This document shows, piece after piece, positions 5,443-6,438 of a stretch of DNA of 6,438 nt. The notes under the pieces were generated by a model, which worked only from the letters and a program-made list of their open reading frames with translations, made no database searches and was not told where the DNA came from. The stretch is taken from the NCBI GenBank assembly GCA_003230795.1, contig QIGM01000284.1:1-6438 (forward strand). The letters are read 5' to 3'. Numbering within the stretch: the first letter of the stretch is position 1; each line of letters begins with the position of its first letter. A program made the position numbers and the translations under genes. This DNA is from a bacterium. Its GTDB lineage: Bacteria; Bdellovibrionota_C; UBA2361; SZUA-149.

Positions 5443-6438
5443 CTAGCGAAAAATAGTTCCGAGTTTAGATTTTACGACATCCAAATCTTGAGCTCTCAGG
5501 CCAAGCAGTTTTGGCGCAAGAAACACCCAGCCACCACAGGCCGCTGTGTAGCAAATCCCGCTCATCAAAAAGAACAGTACAGAATTAAGCCCGACTAGGG
5601 ACATCAGCTGACGGGACCCAAACGCAGTGGCCGCTAGTATTAAAATGACAAGTCCCTGATGAATGAAAAGATTGAAATACGACAGAGACAATCGCCTGGT
5701 ATTCACCCACAAGCCAATGTTGACGGTAAAAAACTGAATACATACCATCTTAGAGGCGAGCCCAAGAGCGCCAAGGTCGTACCCGCCCGAATCAGTCGGT
5801 GCGATCAGAAAATAGCTTAGTGGAAGGCCAAGAAGCATGCCCGTGCAGCCAATGTTTCGATAAGTCTTCGTCTCGGCGTTCGCGTAAAATAAGGCACCGC
5901 TTAGCTGACCGTAAGTCTGATGAATCGGATAGAATCCCATGAGAAGCACCACTGACACTGCTGCCTCGAATTCATGCCCGCCAATGAACTCGGTAATAAG
6001 GTCGGCGTGAAATACAGTGAAGATACCGAAGTAAGCGGCCACGCAGTAGAGCACTGGTAGATATCGACGAAACAGCACGGCCTGCTCTGCGACATCATTT
6101 CTGGCACCCGCCTTCGCGAATTCACGAGTCAGCAAGGGACGCATCGCTGCCGTAAAAAGAAAGCATGCCGCGCCAATCTGATACGCGAGGCCATAGAAAC
6201 CTTGTTCCTCAGACCCTGCATAACTCTGCAGCATCCAACGATCGGCAATTCCGCAAAGTAGTGCAACTACAGAATAGACAAGCAGAGGATGAACGTATCC
6301 GAGAAACTCGTTCGCATAGGTTCGCCGTTCGTTCGGTAGAAACTCATACTTCGGAAAAGCTTCCTTCTCTCCGCGACGCAGGGCCCAAAATGTTCCCATA
6401 ACAAGCAGGATGAGAGAGGCACAGAGCAAGCCGATAAA
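5443..6438 (-). CDS. Wzx-like oligosaccharide flippase (MOP superfamily), C-terminal part, start outside window
   Basis: The frame is open to the right edge of the window, so this 331-residue stretch is the C-terminal part of a longer protein; full-length family members have roughly 400-500 residues and 12-14 membrane helices. About nine hydrophobic segments are visible, starting with one at the edge (FIGLLCASLILLV), then a charged loop, then repeated helices to the C-terminus. The segment DRWMLQSYAGSEEQGFYGL (about 70-88) is typical of polysaccharide-export flippases: an Asp-Arg after helix one of a domain, then the QGFY motif. Such proteins move undecaprenyl-diphosphate-linked glycans across the inner membrane. 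An in-frame TTG at 6429 is not a credible start because it falls within a membrane helix. The gene is transcribed toward the sulfotransferase, with only 9 bp between stop codons, so it belongs to a separate transcript. It still fits the same surface-glycan region. Related MOP transporters are the alternative. Confidence 0.85.
   Translation of the reverse strand, partial: FIGLLCASLILLVMGTFWALRRGEKEAFPKYEFLPNERRTYANEFLGYVHPLLVYSVVALLCGIADRWMLQSYAGSEEQGFYGLAYQIGAACFLFTAAMRPLLTREFAKAGARNDVAEQAVLFRRYLPVLYCVAAYFGIFTVFHADLITEFIGGHEFEAAVSVVLLMGFYPIHQTYGQLSGALFYANAETKTYRNIGCTGMLLGLPLSYFLIAPTDSGGYDLGALGLASKMVCIQFFTVNIGLWVNTRRLSLSYFNLFIHQGLVILILAATAFGSRQLMSLVGLNSVLFFLMSGICYTAACGGWVFLAPKLLGLRAQDLDVVKSKLGTIFR

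Noticed and set aside
5429..5447. Possible bidirectional terminator between the convergent sulfotransferase and flippase genes
   Set aside because: Only a 4-bp complementarity (GCTA/TAGC) spans the 9-bp gap; this is too weak for an intrinsic terminator.

Overview
The window is a bacterial cell-surface glycan locus. Five genes or gene parts read left to right on the + strand, followed by a sixth + gene after a short gap, and a seventh convergent gene on the - strand. In order they are: the C-terminal end of a KdnB-type iron-dependent alcohol dehydrogenase, a KdnA-type PLP aminotransferase, a class I SAM methyltransferase, a NeuB-family ulosonic acid synthase with a C-terminal SAF domain, an SpsF-type cytidylyltransferase, a PAPS-dependent sulfotransferase, and (on -) the C-terminal two thirds of a Wzx-like polysaccharide flippase. 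Both edge genes are cut by the window.

Organism: KdnB/KdnA are known for making 8-amino-3,8-dideoxy-Kdo (Kdo8N) in Shewanella lipopolysaccharide. Together with the flippase and sulfotransferase this suggests a Gram-negative, possibly marine or aquatic bacterium. Gene density, Shine-Dalgarno-type start sites and overlapping genes are all bacterial. Nothing in the sequence fixes the genus, and I do not assign one.

Layout: positions 2-4172 look like one operon. The kdnB stop codon overlaps the kdnA ribosome binding site, the methyltransferase follows kdnA by about 30 bp (or overlaps it if an earlier start is used), the synthase follows after about 48 bp, and the cytidylyltransferase starts inside the synthase. 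The sulfotransferase follows after 58 bp and may be cotranscribed. Its stop lies only 9 bp from the stop of the opposing flippase gene, so the operon boundary is there. No stretch longer than 60 bp lacks a gene, and I found no RNA genes, mobile elements, CRISPR arrays, or convincing promoters or terminators.

How the genes may work together (inference): the NeuB-family enzyme condenses PEP with an unphosphorylated aldose to give a 3-deoxy-ulosonic acid. KdnB oxidises its terminal CH2OH to an aldehyde, KdnA aminates it, and the SpsF-type enzyme forms the CMP-sugar. The methyltransferase and sulfotransferase could then decorate the sugar or its polymer, and the flippase could export the lipid-linked glycan. 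This combination differs from the described Shewanella route, where Kdo comes from KdsA/KdsC and is activated by KdsB. It is the most interesting point in the window. A second is a perfect 13-bp inverted repeat with a 4-nt loop inside the synthase gene.
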